A DNA stretch of 49,438 nucleotides from the NCBI GenBank assembly GCA_033855775.1, contig JAWVFT010000036.1, positions 1-49,438 of the forward strand, read 5' to 3'. The translations under genes were made by a program, and so were the position numbers. This document shows, one piece after another, positions 17,677-26,302 of the stretch (position 1 is its first letter; each line of letters begins with the position of its first letter). The notes under the pieces were generated by a model. That model made no database searches, was not told the origin of the DNA, and worked only from the letters and a program-made list of their open reading frames with translations. This DNA comes from DASVTR01 sp033855775. GTDB taxonomy: Bacteria; Acidobacteriota; Blastocatellia; Pyrinomonadales; Pyrinomonadaceae.

Positions 17677-20598
17677 TCAATCGGAGTTTACTAATTCCTG
17701 TGCTGCGGGCAGACGGTAAAATTCTCTGGCGGGCTTGAGCGGGCGCAGGAGCCAGTAAGGGCGGCGCGTCGAGTCCGGCGAGTGTTGGTCGGCGGGACGC
17801 GCAAGCGCGAGCCACTTGCTGTAGGCGGCGCGCGAGGCGTTCATGTCAACCGAGATGTCTCCGTAGGCGTCTCCCTCTTCGGCCTTTCTGACGCGGACGG
17901 CTTGATGCCAGCAATGCTGGCCGGAGATGGGGTCTGGATGAACCGGGAAGGTCAGGTTTTGATGAACGCCGACATCAGTCCACCAGATGCGCAGCGTGTC
18001 CGGGTCAACCGACTCGTAGGGCGCGACCGTCTTCTCGCGTCTCAAGCCCCAACGATTGTCTTCATGTTCGAGCGCGACCGTGGCCATCATCTGCCGCTGC
18101 CCTTCGCTTGAGAGTTTCCAGCGTCCCATGTGATGGCTGCACGCGACGATGCCGGGGAGTATGCCTTCGGTCAGCCATGCGCGGACGACGAAGTAGCCAA
18201 TCTCCGTTTCGACGCGCACCAGTTCGCCGGTTCGCACGTCGAGTTGGGCGGCGTGGCGCGGATGAATCCAGAGCGGGTTGGTGTGCGCGATTTCGTCGAG
18301 CCACTTCGAGTTGGCGCTGCGCGTGTGAATCTGCACGGGCAGGCGAAAGGTGGAAATCAAGACGGTCTGGTCGGGCTGTAGATTGTCTGGATGAATATGG
18401 CTCTTGATATATGTCGGCAGCGCGTGTTCGGGCCAGCCCCAATCGGCGAGGGTCTTTGAGTAGAACTCAAGCCGACCGCTCGGCGTCGGAAAGCCGCGCA
18501 AGATTTGTTCGTCAACTGTGACGCCGACGAGCCGCCGCCCGTCCTCGTCCGGGTCAGGACTCGGCAGCGGCACGATGTTCGTGGACGGAGGCTTGCTGGC
18601 GCGCGTGTAGACGCGACCGAAGCGGTCTGTGCGCGTGTCTTCCAACTCTTCCGCCGGAACAGTCTCTTTGTAGAGCGCGCCCGTCTTGCTGCGAATCTCG
18701 AAGGCTCCGTAGCGGCGCATGTATTCGAGCGGCGTGAGGTTTTCCGCCGCCGCCTTTTCCGGCAGCCCCGGCACCGAATGCTCGAAGATGTAGCCGTAAT
18801 ATTCGTCAACGCCGAGACGCTCGCCGGGCTTCTTTTTGGACTCGACAAACTGGCGAATGCCGAGCGCGCCGTCCGGGTCAATGCGCCATGACAACTCAAG
18901 CCAAAACTCGTTCTCCTCCCAGACTTCGCCGGGATTGACAGAGCGCGTGTCCGTGATTGGCCCGCCGCCATCGCGCTCGCGCGCGGCGCGCAGGACGGGC
19001 TGGCGAAAGCCTATCCATTGCGCGTCGTGTGTTTCGTAGGAATGTATATCGTGCCGCTCGGAGCCGTGGCCCATCGGCAGAATGTAGTCCGCGAAGTAAG
19101 CCGTCTCGTTCCACGTCGGCGTCAGGGCGACGTAGCAACCGACGAGCTTTTCATCGTTGAGAACTTCGACCCACGAAAAGCCGTCGGGGTTTGTCCAGAC
19201 GGGATTGTAGACGCGCGTGAAATAGACATCGACTTTCCCGCGCCCCTCGCGCAGGAAATGCGGCAGCAGAAACGATAGCTCGTTCATCGCCAGCGGATAC
19301 TCGCGCGGCCACGTCAGTTCGTTCCAACGCGGCGGGTGCGGCGGCGTATAAATCGGCTTCGGGACAAACTTGTTCCACGCGTTCGGGAAGACGCCGCCTT
19401 CGGTGGCGATGGCGCCGAGCAAGGCATTCAACATGAAGAGCGTGCGGGCGACTTGCCAGCCGCCGCTGTTGCCCGCTCCGGCGCTGCGCCAGTTGTGCGT
19501 TGAAAGACGCGCTCCGGCGGTCGAGACAGTCTCGGCAATCTGTTCGATGACGCTTCGCTCCACGCCCGACTCGCGCTCGGCAAACTCGAACGTGTAACTA
19601 CTGTAGAGTTCCTTCAACTGCTCTTCGAAGTTTTCAAAGCTCGTCTCAATCTCAGGATGCTCGACGGCCAGAAACTCTTCCCAGTTCCACCACTGGCGCA
19701 CGAACTCGCGGTCGTAGAGTTTGCGCTCGATGAGATAGTTTGCTATCGAGAGCACGATGGCGGCTTCGGAGCCGGGATAGGGCGCGACCCAGAAATCCGC
19801 GTGCGTCGCCGTGTTCGAGAGCCGCGTGTCAAAGACAATCAGCTTCGCGCCCGCGGCCTTGGCTTCGATGACGCGCTGCGCGTGCGGGTTGAAGTAATGC
19901 CCCGCCTCCAGATGCGAACTGATGAGCAGAATAACTTTCGCTCCCGCGTGGTCAGGGCTTGGACGGTCTAAGCCCATCCAGTATTGATAGCCCGCGCGGC
20001 TGTTGGACGAGCAGACGTTGGTGTGCGAGTTGTGGCCGTCAACGCCCCACGCCGCGAGGATGCGTTCGGTGAAGCCGTCCTCACCGGGGCGCCCGACGTG
20101 ATACATGATTTCGTTGTGCCGCTGTTCGATGAGAGCGCGGCGAATGCGAGCCGCGATGTCGTCCAAGGCTTCGTCCCAACCGACGCGCGTCCACTTGCCT
20201 TCGCCGCGCTTGCCCGCGCGCTTCAAGGGATACAGGATGCGGTCCGGGTCTGTGATTTGATTGAGCGTCGCGGGGCCTTTGGCGCAGTTGCGCCCGCGCG
20301 AGCCGGGATGCTCAGGGTTGCCCTCAAACTTCTGCACCTGCAAGCTCTCTTTATCAACATAAGCCAGCAGGCCGCACGCCGATTCACAGTTAAAGCAGGT
20401 CGTGGGCACGAGCATGTAACGACGCTCAACGCGCCGGGGCCAAGCCTTCGAGTCCAACTCGACCCAATCGTCCCAACGCTCCTTCGGCGGAAAGGCCGCC
20501 AGATGAATGCGGCTTGGGCCGGGATAAAAAGTCTCGCCGCGAGCTTCCGTCTCTCGTCGCGCCGCGCTGACGCGCTCCGCTAGTTCTTTCAGTTTCAT
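17677..20598 (-). CDS. DMSO-reductase-family molybdopterin oxidoreductase, catalytic subunit
   Basis: A 973-aa catalytic subunit. An N-terminal [4Fe-4S] site is formed by Cys68, Cys71, Cys75 and Cys105 (CFNCESAC, then GRNCAKG). The probable Mo/W ligand is Cys196 in TNVCSSNSRAG. Since no His follows this Cys, it is not a typical formate dehydrogenase. The molybdopterin-dinucleotide-binding C-terminal domain includes HTNPLWIHPRHAAQLDVRTG. Start 20598 (MKLKELAERV) removes an upstream unlikely stretch. No twin-arginine signal is visible, so the subunit is probably cytoplasmic despite an NrfD-type partner. The partner PsrB-PsrC fusion and TorD-type chaperone argue for a membrane quinone-linked reductase or oxidase. 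Polysulfide, thiosulfate, tetrathionate or arsenic substrates cannot be separated by eye. Confidence 0.9.
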   Translation of the reverse strand: MKLKELAERVSAARRETEARGETFYPGPSRIHLAAFPPKERWDDWVELDSKAWPRRVERRYMLVPTTCFNCESACGLLAYVDKESLQVQKFEGNPEHPGSRGRNCAKGPATLNQITDPDRILYPLKRAGKRGEGKWTRVGWDEALDDIAARIRRALIEQRHNEIMYHVGRPGEDGFTERILAAWGVDGHNSHTNVCSSNSRAGYQYWMGLDRPSPDHAGAKVILLISSHLEAGHYFNPHAQRVIEAKAAGAKLIVFDTRLSNTATHADFWVAPYPGSEAAIVLSIANYLIERKLYDREFVRQWWNWEEFLAVEHPEIETSFENFEEQLKELYSSYTFEFAERESGVERSVIEQIAETVSTAGARLSTHNWRSAGAGNSGGWQVARTLFMLNALLGAIATEGGVFPNAWNKFVPKPIYTPPHPPRWNELTWPREYPLAMNELSFLLPHFLREGRGKVDVYFTRVYNPVWTNPDGFSWVEVLNDEKLVGCYVALTPTWNETAYFADYILPMGHGSERHDIHSYETHDAQWIGFRQPVLRAARERDGGGPITDTRSVNPGEVWEENEFWLELSWRIDPDGALGIRQFVESKKKPGERLGVDEYYGYIFEHSVPGLPEKAAAENLTPLEYMRRYGAFEIRSKTGALYKETVPAEELEDTRTDRFGRVYTRASKPPSTNIVPLPSPDPDEDGRRLVGVTVDEQILRGFPTPSGRLEFYSKTLADWGWPEHALPTYIKSHIHPDNLQPDQTVLISTFRLPVQIHTRSANSKWLDEIAHTNPLWIHPRHAAQLDVRTGELVRVETEIGYFVVRAWLTEGILPGIVACSHHMGRWKLSSEGQRQMMATVALEHEDNRWGLRREKTVAPYESVDPDTLRIWWTDVGVHQNLTFPVHPDPISGQHCWHQAVRVRKAEEGDAYGDISVDMNASRAAYSKWLALARPADQHSPDSTRRPYWLLRPLKPAREFYRLPAAQELVNSD

Positions 20599-20612
20599 CT
20601 CGGTTTCAGGTT

Positions 20613-21140
20613 TCACTTCGCAAACAAACGCTTCAACTCGGAAATCCGCGCCAGATGATGGTCGTCGTGCTCGGCGATGAAGAAGCACAAGTCGAGCAGG
20701 CGAAACTCCATCTGTAGGCGCGGATGAATGGCCGTTCGCTGGATGAACGCTTCGTCGTAGGCGTCGAGCCGCCGCACAAATTCCGTTCGCTCAGCGCGAA
20801 AGTCTGCGAGGATGACGGCGATGGAGTTCGCGTTGTGATTCGCTTCGTGTGTCTTGCGATTCTCCAAATCGGCGACATGCAGCGACGAGCGGCCTGCCTC
20901 GTAGTCATCCAGACGATGCATGCCGAGCGATTCAAGGTCTAAGAGATGTCCGGCCTGCTCCTGCATAGACCACTGGTTGTCGCCGTCGCGCCGCGTCAGG
21001 GTTTCGGGCTGAAGCGTGGAGAGCAAATCTTCCAAGCGCGCGGGAGCGCCGCGCAGACGCTCGACGACGTTCGGATACATCCAGACGGGAAGCAGGTCGA
21101 AGGAAAATTCTCTGGTAAACCATGCGATGCGCTGCGCCAT
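20613..21140 (-). CDS. DinB-fold putative metal-dependent protein
   Basis: A 175-aa four-helix-bundle protein of the DinB/YfiT superfamily. Likely metal ligands are the His in QEQAGHLLDLE and those in FIAEHDDHHLARI. The start ATG 21140 lies ten bases after GAGGA; an earlier TTG is too close to it. Known relatives act in thiol-dependent transferase reactions (for example bacillithiol or mycothiol S-transferases), but the activity here is unknown. It lies 14 bp before the molybdoenzyme start, so it is part of that operon. Confidence 0.85.
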   Translation of the reverse strand: MAQRIAWFTREFSFDLLPVWMYPNVVERLRGAPARLEDLLSTLQPETLTRRDGDNQWSMQEQAGHLLDLESLGMHRLDDYEAGRSSLHVADLENRKTHEANHNANSIAVILADFRAERTEFVRRLDAYDEAFIQRTAIHPRLQMEFRLLDLCFFIAEHDDHHLARISELKRLFAK

Positions 21141-21176
21141 TTTTTTCAAGTCCTCATGAAGGCGTTGCTCTGCTGC

Positions 21177-21551
21177 TCAAGTCGCGGCAGTGATGCGGCA
21201 GTAGTAAGTCGTGTTCCACCTGTACTGGCCAGCGACCTTAAGCGTCTCTCGCTTGACCACCGTGAAGACAATCTGTTTTTGACGAGAGCGCGGCTGAGGC
21301 TTATCGAGTTCGGGATACTCTTTCAGGTTGAGCCATTCGATGCGCGCGGCGTGATGACGCAGTATCTTCAAGGGAACGCTTGTGCGCCACTCGCCGTCCT
21401 GCCCACGCGCGATGGCCGCGCGATACGTCGAGCCTTCCTGCAAGTCGCCGCCGAACTCCAAGACATCTTCCGGCCGCGCGGCGTTGACCATCACGACAGC
21501 CGCGACGAGCAGCAATAGCAGAATTGAAAGTCGTCCGCTCATCTTTATCAT
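21177..21551 (-). CDS. Small exported protein of unknown function
   Basis: About 124 aa from ATG 21551 (MIKMSGRLSILLLLLVAAVV), giving a signal peptide or single membrane anchor. The remaining 95 residues are predicted periplasmic and beta-rich, with no family I recognise. A longer frame reaches 21644, but its extra residues (repeated RCAS units) are encoded by tandem DNA repeats and I consider them untranslated. It sits between the PsrB-PsrC fusion and the DinB gene, 36 bp from the latter, so it is likely an accessory of the molybdoenzyme complex. Confidence 0.6.
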   Translation of the reverse strand: MIKMSGRLSILLLLLVAAVVMVNAARPEDVLEFGGDLQEGSTYRAAIARGQDGEWRTSVPLKILRHHAARIEWLNLKEYPELDKPQPRSRQKQIVFTVVKRETLKVAGQYRWNTTYYCRITAAT

Positions 21552-21566
21552 CAACGCGCGCCCGTT

Positions 21567-21666
21567 CGAAGCGCAGCGAATCGTTTCCGAAGCGCAACGA
21601 GTCGTTGAAGCGCAACGCATCGTCGTCTCTTTCACAAATCGCAACGGGTCGTCTCTTTCACAAGCC
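21567..21666. repeat. Degenerate 18-21 bp tandem repeat (GAAGCGCAACG)
   Basis: GAAGCGCA[A/G]CG occurs at about 21568, 21589 and 21607, each followed by a TCGT-like end. Next come two copies of CGTCTCTTTCACAA about 26 bases apart with TCGCAACGG between them. The block lies between the PsrB-PsrC fusion and the small exported gene and could affect operon read-through. Confidence 0.7.
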
Positions 21667-21701
21667 GTCCGACTCTCTAAGCGGTTCTTCGTTATCTCTC
21701 T

Positions 21702-23261
21702 CTAAGCCAGCGGCACGGACTGGCCCGCTTGCACGTAGGCGTGCTCGTGCAACAGCAGCCCGGTCAGAGCCAGCGGCGCGGCGGCCAGCCCCAACCACGG
21801 AGCGAAGCCGCCCGCCACGGAGAGAGCCAGACCAATCCAGAAGTAAGAAGCGTATCTGCCGCGCGTCATCTCGCTCAAGGCGAGGCGCGCGTGCGCCGTC
21901 GGATGCGTCAACGTCAGTTCGCCCCAGACGAAGAGCAAGTGCAGGAGCGTTGCCGCGCACAGCATCCAACCGAGCGTCGATACCAACGACGGCTCAAAGC
22001 GGAAGGCCAGCGGCGCCAGCACGGCAGAGCCGACGAGCAGAGCTTGCGCCAGCAGGTGCGGCGGCAACAAAGGGTTCTGCCACATGTCGCGCGCCTTCGC
22101 CTGCGCGAACAGGTAAGCCGTGTAGATGGCCGTCAAAGCGGAGAGCGCGAGTCCGGGCGCGAGCAGGTAACGATGCCACGCCGCGCGGCCAAGCACGCTC
22201 GCCAGAAAGTGCAGCGCGAGGACGAGCGAATATCCGGCGATAACGAACGCTCCCTTGACGAGCCAACTGCGCCACTGCGGGCGCGTGAAAATCATGTAGA
22301 AGCGCGAAGGGTGTTCCAAGTCCCAGATGAGCAGGCCGCCCGTCACGGCGAGAAACGCGCCCGCCACCACCGGAGCGACCCACAGCCAGATAGCGCCGCT
22401 CTCATCAATCAAAGGCGCGGCGGGGTTGAGCAGGTTAACGATAACCAGGAGCAGCGGAACCAGGTAAACGCCAGCGGCAATGCCCTTCGTCCAGGTGTAG
22501 AGGCTGACGCGCCAGTCCCACGGAATCGCGTGCGGCACATCATAAGCGAGCAGCGCGGCCGCCGAAGAGTTGCCTTGCTGCGGGTGGCCGGAGACGACCC
22601 ACTGCGGCCCTTCCCTTTGCTCGCTCCACATGAACAAGCCGCCTTCGGGCCGAGTCGCCGCCAGCGGGTCGAGCGTCGCTTGATGCGCTCCCTTGTAAAA
22701 GAGCTTCGGCAGCGTCTCCTTCTCCGGGCGACGAACGTTGACGGCTTCACGATTGACAATCTGCGCGACCCTTGAATCCTTGTCATGCAAGTCTCCGACG
22801 AGAATCGCTTCGGTCGGGCAGACCACGACGCACGCAGGCTCCAGGCCGATGTCGATGCGATGCGCGCAGAAGTTGCACTTCTCCGCGGAGTGGTCTTCGG
22901 GGTTGATAAAAATCGCGTCGTACGGACACGCGGCCATGCACGCCTTGCAGCCGATGCAGATTGACTTGTCGAAATCAACGATGCCGTCCGTGCGCTTGAA
23001 CATCGCAGCGGTCGGGCAGGCCGTGACGCACGGAGCATGCGCGCACTGGTTGCAGCGCGTCACCTGATGCGCGCGGCGTGCCTGCGGAAACTCGCCCACG
23101 TCAACATGCTTGACATACGTGCGCGTCACTCCGAGCGGCACCTCGTTCTCAGACTTGCACGCGGTCGTGCAGGCATGACAACCGATGCAGCGCGTGTGGT
23201 CAATCACCTTGGCCCACTGAACCGGCTGCTCAGCTTGCGCATAGATTGGTAGCTCTCGCAT
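21702..23261 (-). CDS. Fused iron-sulfur (PsrB-like) and NrfD/PsrC-like membrane subunit
   Basis: A 519-aa protein joining two subunits that are usually separate. Residues 1-150 carry sixteen cysteines for four [4Fe-4S] clusters: Cys25/28/31/35, 70/73/78/82, 102/105/108/112 and 129/132/144/148, in the standard PsrB/NrfC/DmsB arrangement. From about residue 240 there are eight or so membrane helices of the NrfD/PsrC type (for example LYTWTKGIAAGVYLVPLLL and GGLLIWDLEHPSRFYMIF, the quinone-site region). It would move electrons between the quinone pool and the molybdoenzyme. No signal peptide precedes the iron-sulfur part. Confidence 0.93.
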   Translation of the reverse strand: MRELPIYAQAEQPVQWAKVIDHTRCIGCHACTTACKSENEVPLGVTRTYVKHVDVGEFPQARRAHQVTRCNQCAHAPCVTACPTAAMFKRTDGIVDFDKSICIGCKACMAACPYDAIFINPEDHSAEKCNFCAHRIDIGLEPACVVVCPTEAILVGDLHDKDSRVAQIVNREAVNVRRPEKETLPKLFYKGAHQATLDPLAATRPEGGLFMWSEQREGPQWVVSGHPQQGNSSAAALLAYDVPHAIPWDWRVSLYTWTKGIAAGVYLVPLLLVIVNLLNPAAPLIDESGAIWLWVAPVVAGAFLAVTGGLLIWDLEHPSRFYMIFTRPQWRSWLVKGAFVIAGYSLVLALHFLASVLGRAAWHRYLLAPGLALSALTAIYTAYLFAQAKARDMWQNPLLPPHLLAQALLVGSAVLAPLAFRFEPSLVSTLGWMLCAATLLHLLFVWGELTLTHPTAHARLALSEMTRGRYASYFWIGLALSVAGGFAPWLGLAAAPLALTGLLLHEHAYVQAGQSVPLA

Positions 23262-23345
23262 TTAGCTCTCTTGATTATCGTCGTTATCTTAACGGGTCGC
23301 CGCATCTTAACTTAAGAGATGGCCGCGCGACAAAACTTTTTCCGT

Positions 23346-25979
23346 CTATCCGGTCGGGCGCAGGGCGCGCTTGATGGTGAGCGCGCTCATCTTGAAGACG
23401 AGGGCCGTGCGGAGCAGGTCGTGCGCGATGCGACGATAGGAGCGCTGGCCGGAGATGGTGTCGTAGAGAATGGCGTAGAGGTCTTCGTTGGTCCTGGCGA
23501 GTTCGATAACGCCGTCCATCGCGCCCGTGCTCATGCCCATCCGGCAGAGACGACGCAGAGCGCGCCCGTGATAGTGGTCTTCCGTCAACTCGCGCAGGCG
23601 GCGCGCGTACGACTGAAGGGCCACGCCGTCAATGCCGCGCTCAATCATCACGTCAGCCGCCGCCGTGCCGGTCTGAATCGCGGTCGTGATGCCCATGCCC
23701 TTGAAGGGACGCAGCCAGCCGGTCGCGTCGCCGACCGCGACGAAGCGATCCCATGAGACGTGGCGCGCATGGCGCACGGGCGCGCGTCCTTCGTAGTAAT
23801 CGAGTTGCTGCAAGTTGAAACGCGGCAAGAGCGTGCGCACGCGGCGATGAAGCAGGAAGTCTTCCATGTCGGTCGAACGCACGCGGCGGCCAGAGATGTT
23901 GACGAGCACGTGGCCGAGCTTCGGCGAAATCGCGCCGAACTCGATGCGCGGCAAGTCCGACAACAGGAAAGCGTGTATGTCGCCGCCGAGCCGCTTCTCG
24001 ACGTAGCGCTCATCGCACGGCAGCTTGATGATAATCGAGTGCATGTACTCGGACGGGCGATGATAGCGTTGCTTCAACGGGCTGACCTGTTCGAGCACGG
24101 AGAGCAACCCGTCGTCTAAGCCGCAGGCGGCGACAACCATGTCGGCGGAGTGTGAGCGGCCCTCGGAATAGACGCGCACGGGATGCTCAAGATTGTCAGG
24201 GTGAAACTCAAGACCCGTCACGCGGTCGTGCAAAACCTGCGCGCCTTCTTCCATCGCGCGCGTCAGCAGAAACTGGTCAAAGTCGGAACGCGAAACCATC
24301 AACGCCGGCTCGGCGGTCGAAGGCGCGCGTAGTTCTATCTCTTCGCGGTCGCCGTGCAGGCGATAGCCTTTGATGGTGCGCTTAATCATTTCGGCGGGCA
24401 GTTCAATCTTCAGCTTCTCGCGCAGCAGTTCGGCGGTCGGCGGGGCGAGCACACCAATGCAGGGATTGTGCTGGCGCGGAAACTGCTTCGGCTCGTGAAT
24501 GGTGACGCGCAAGTTGATGCCGCGCTCTTTGGCGTTGCGCAGCAGGCGTATCGCCGTGGCCGCGCCGCCGGGGCCGCCGCCGATGATGGCGACGCGCGAG
24601 CCGTCGCGCAGGTACAGACCTCTGAGGGGCCGCCGCTCGGAGAGCGAGACGACGGCGCGTGCGCGTTCGATTGCGAGCGCTCCGGCGCGTCCGGCCATGC
24701 GCGCCGCCAGTCGCGGATTCAGAGCCGACAACAAGATTCGCTTGTACGATTGGTCGCCGGTGAAGGCCGCGAGCAGCGCGTTTGACAGCAAGGCTCCGGG
24801 CTTTCGCGCCCTGCGCTCGGAGCGCAGCACGGCGAAGTAGACGGGCGCGAGCAAAGGGTGCGGAAAGATGCGGTCGTAAATCTCAAAGAGCATGCGCCCG
24901 TAAATATTGTCGCGCCCGAAGACGCGATTGCAGCGTCGCCAGAAATGCTTTTCGAAATCGCGCGCCGTGACGCCGTGATTCATCACGCACTCGACGGCGA
25001 GTCGCGCCGTCACTAAAGCAGACTCGACGCCGTTCTTCAGGTAGCGCGAATCGGAAGCATCGCCGACGATGCAGAAGCGCTCGCTGTAAGGCAAGCGGGC
25101 CGCGCCGAGGGCGACGCGCGGGTGGCAATGGCAATCGAGTTTCCAGTCGGGCGGCAGATAATCGCGCATGTAGGAATCGCGGAGCAGTCGCTCGGTCGTC
25201 GCCACGTCAACGTCTTCGCCGATGGCCGTGACGGTGACGTGCTCGCCCTTCGGGATGAGGGCGACGTAGCGTATGTCGGGCTGCTTGAGGACGAAGAAGT
25301 GAATCATGTTGTGCAGCCGCTCGCGCTGAAACTCCGCCGAGACGCGCGCCTCTATCACACACGTCTTCCAAGTCGGCGGCGGCACGTAGCCGTAGAGCAG
25401 ACGTTGAGCCAACTGCGAATTAACGCCGAAGGCTCCGATGATCAAATCGTATTCGATGCGCTCGTCGGAGTTGAGACGAACGGCGGGACGACGCTCAAGC
25501 GTGGCTGGCACGTCTATATCGTGGACGTTCTGCGCGATGTATCGCGCGCCGAGTTTGACGGCCTGGTCAAGCAAGAATTGGTCGAAGCTGCGCGCGCCGT
25601 CCGGGTGTTCGGCGCTGATGGGACCTGCGCCGCGATAGACGCCGTAAATCTTCTTCGACGGGTCGTTCGAGAGACGCGCGTAGGAGTCTTGATAGTGAAC
25701 GGCGTAGCCTTCGATTTCGTTGTGGATGATTTCGCGCGGGATGGTCGTGGTCGAGCGTTCTATCTCTTGAATGAGGTTGTGGCCGATGGCTCCGGCGCAC
25801 ATGTTGCAGCCGGGCGCGCCCTTGCGCGCGAAGTTCTTGCCGTCGTAAATGTCCGCGTTGATTTTGAGGCCGAGGGCGCGGGCGCGGCGCAGCAACTCGA
25901 TGGCGAAGAACGAGCCCGCCGGGCCGCCGCCAACGATGGCGACGCGGCTTCCCGATGTGAGATACGTCGGCTGCGACAT
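23346..25979 (-). CDS. Tandem-duplicated geranylgeranyl-reductase-like FAD protein
   Basis: An 877-aa protein made of two related flavoprotein halves. Each begins with an FAD Rossmann motif (SRVAIVGGGPAGSF near residue 11; SRVAIIGGGPGGAA near 461). Each has the later GD motif (FCIVGDASDSRYLKNGVESA near 302; VAVGDATGWLRPFKGMG in the second half) and ends in similar helices (DQSYKRILLSAL; GQRSYRRIAHDLL). The first half has CNMCAG and the second NPCIG at the flavin-proximal cysteine position of geranylgeranyl-reductase relatives. The start at 25979 follows GAGG by eight bases. As first gene of the molybdoenzyme operon it may hand electrons to or from quinones or an isoprenoid; the substrate is unknown. 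Confidence 0.85.
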   Translation of the reverse strand: MSQPTYLTSGSRVAIVGGGPAGSFFAIELLRRARALGLKINADIYDGKNFARKGAPGCNMCAGAIGHNLIQEIERSTTTIPREIIHNEIEGYAVHYQDSYARLSNDPSKKIYGVYRGAGPISAEHPDGARSFDQFLLDQAVKLGARYIAQNVHDIDVPATLERRPAVRLNSDERIEYDLIIGAFGVNSQLAQRLLYGYVPPPTWKTCVIEARVSAEFQRERLHNMIHFFVLKQPDIRYVALIPKGEHVTVTAIGEDVDVATTERLLRDSYMRDYLPPDWKLDCHCHPRVALGAARLPYSERFCIVGDASDSRYLKNGVESALVTARLAVECVMNHGVTARDFEKHFWRRCNRVFGRDNIYGRMLFEIYDRIFPHPLLAPVYFAVLRSERRARKPGALLSNALLAAFTGDQSYKRILLSALNPRLAARMAGRAGALAIERARAVVSLSERRPLRGLYLRDGSRVAIIGGGPGGAATAIRLLRNAKERGINLRVTIHEPKQFPRQHNPCIGVLAPPTAELLREKLKIELPAEMIKRTIKGYRLHGDREEIELRAPSTAEPALMVSRSDFDQFLLTRAMEEGAQVLHDRVTGLEFHPDNLEHPVRVYSEGRSHSADMVVAACGLDDGLLSVLEQVSPLKQRYHRPSEYMHSIIIKLPCDERYVEKRLGGDIHAFLLSDLPRIEFGAISPKLGHVLVNISGRRVRSTDMEDFLLHRRVRTLLPRFNLQQLDYYEGRAPVRHARHVSWDRFVAVGDATGWLRPFKGMGITTAIQTGTAAADVMIERGIDGVALQSYARRLRELTEDHYHGRALRRLCRMGMSTGAMDGVIELARTNEDLYAILYDTISGQRSYRRIAHDLLRTALVFKMSALTIKRALRPTG

Positions 25980-26066
25980 CTGACAAACCTCGCTAGCCTG
26001 AAACACCAAACGCTACACAAGGATAGGCACGCCCCGGAGCAAAAGCAAGGAGAAGCAAAGCGACGG

Positions 26067-26212
26067 ACGCGGAGACACGGCGACACGGCGAGATGAGACG
26101 CAGCGAGGGACAAGGGAAAGAGACGCATTGATTGCCGGAACTGTTTTTCGCCGCGTCGCCTTGGTCTCCGCGTCTCCGCGTCGCCTTGGTCGCTGTGTCG
26201 CCGCGTCTCCCC
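26067..26212. repeat. GACGCGG-type inverted repeat element
   Basis: Positions 26071-26091 match the reverse complement of 26190-26210 at 19 of 21 bases. Both are runs of GACACGGC/GACGCGGC units, with further units at 26159-26185. It occupies the 323-bp gap between the divergent molybdoenzyme operon and the first rhodanese gene, so both promoters must lie within or beside it. I see no other feature in the gap. Confidence 0.75.
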
Positions 26213-26302
26213 TTTGTGCTGCGCGGAAGAAAGTGGTAGAAGTATGCCTTGACGGCTTGAGAAATAATGGCTCGGGCCAAAGAGTTTTTGGAGAAGAAGC
26301 AG

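Noticed and set aside
17677..20598. Formate dehydrogenase catalytic subunit
   Set aside because: The Cys ligand in TNVCSSNS is not followed by His as in formate dehydrogenases, and there is no Sec codon there.
21552..21644. Extended N-terminus with RCAS repeats for the small exported protein
   Set aside because: It is encoded by tandem DNA repeats and would bury the signal peptide; the start at 21551 is more credible.
25122..26096. Long open frame antisense to the tandem flavoprotein (and similar ones opposite the VWFA, protease and PsrB-PsrC genes)
   Set aside because: These are by-products of high GC. They have low-complexity Arg/Ala-rich translations, no recognisable domains and no ribosome-binding sites.
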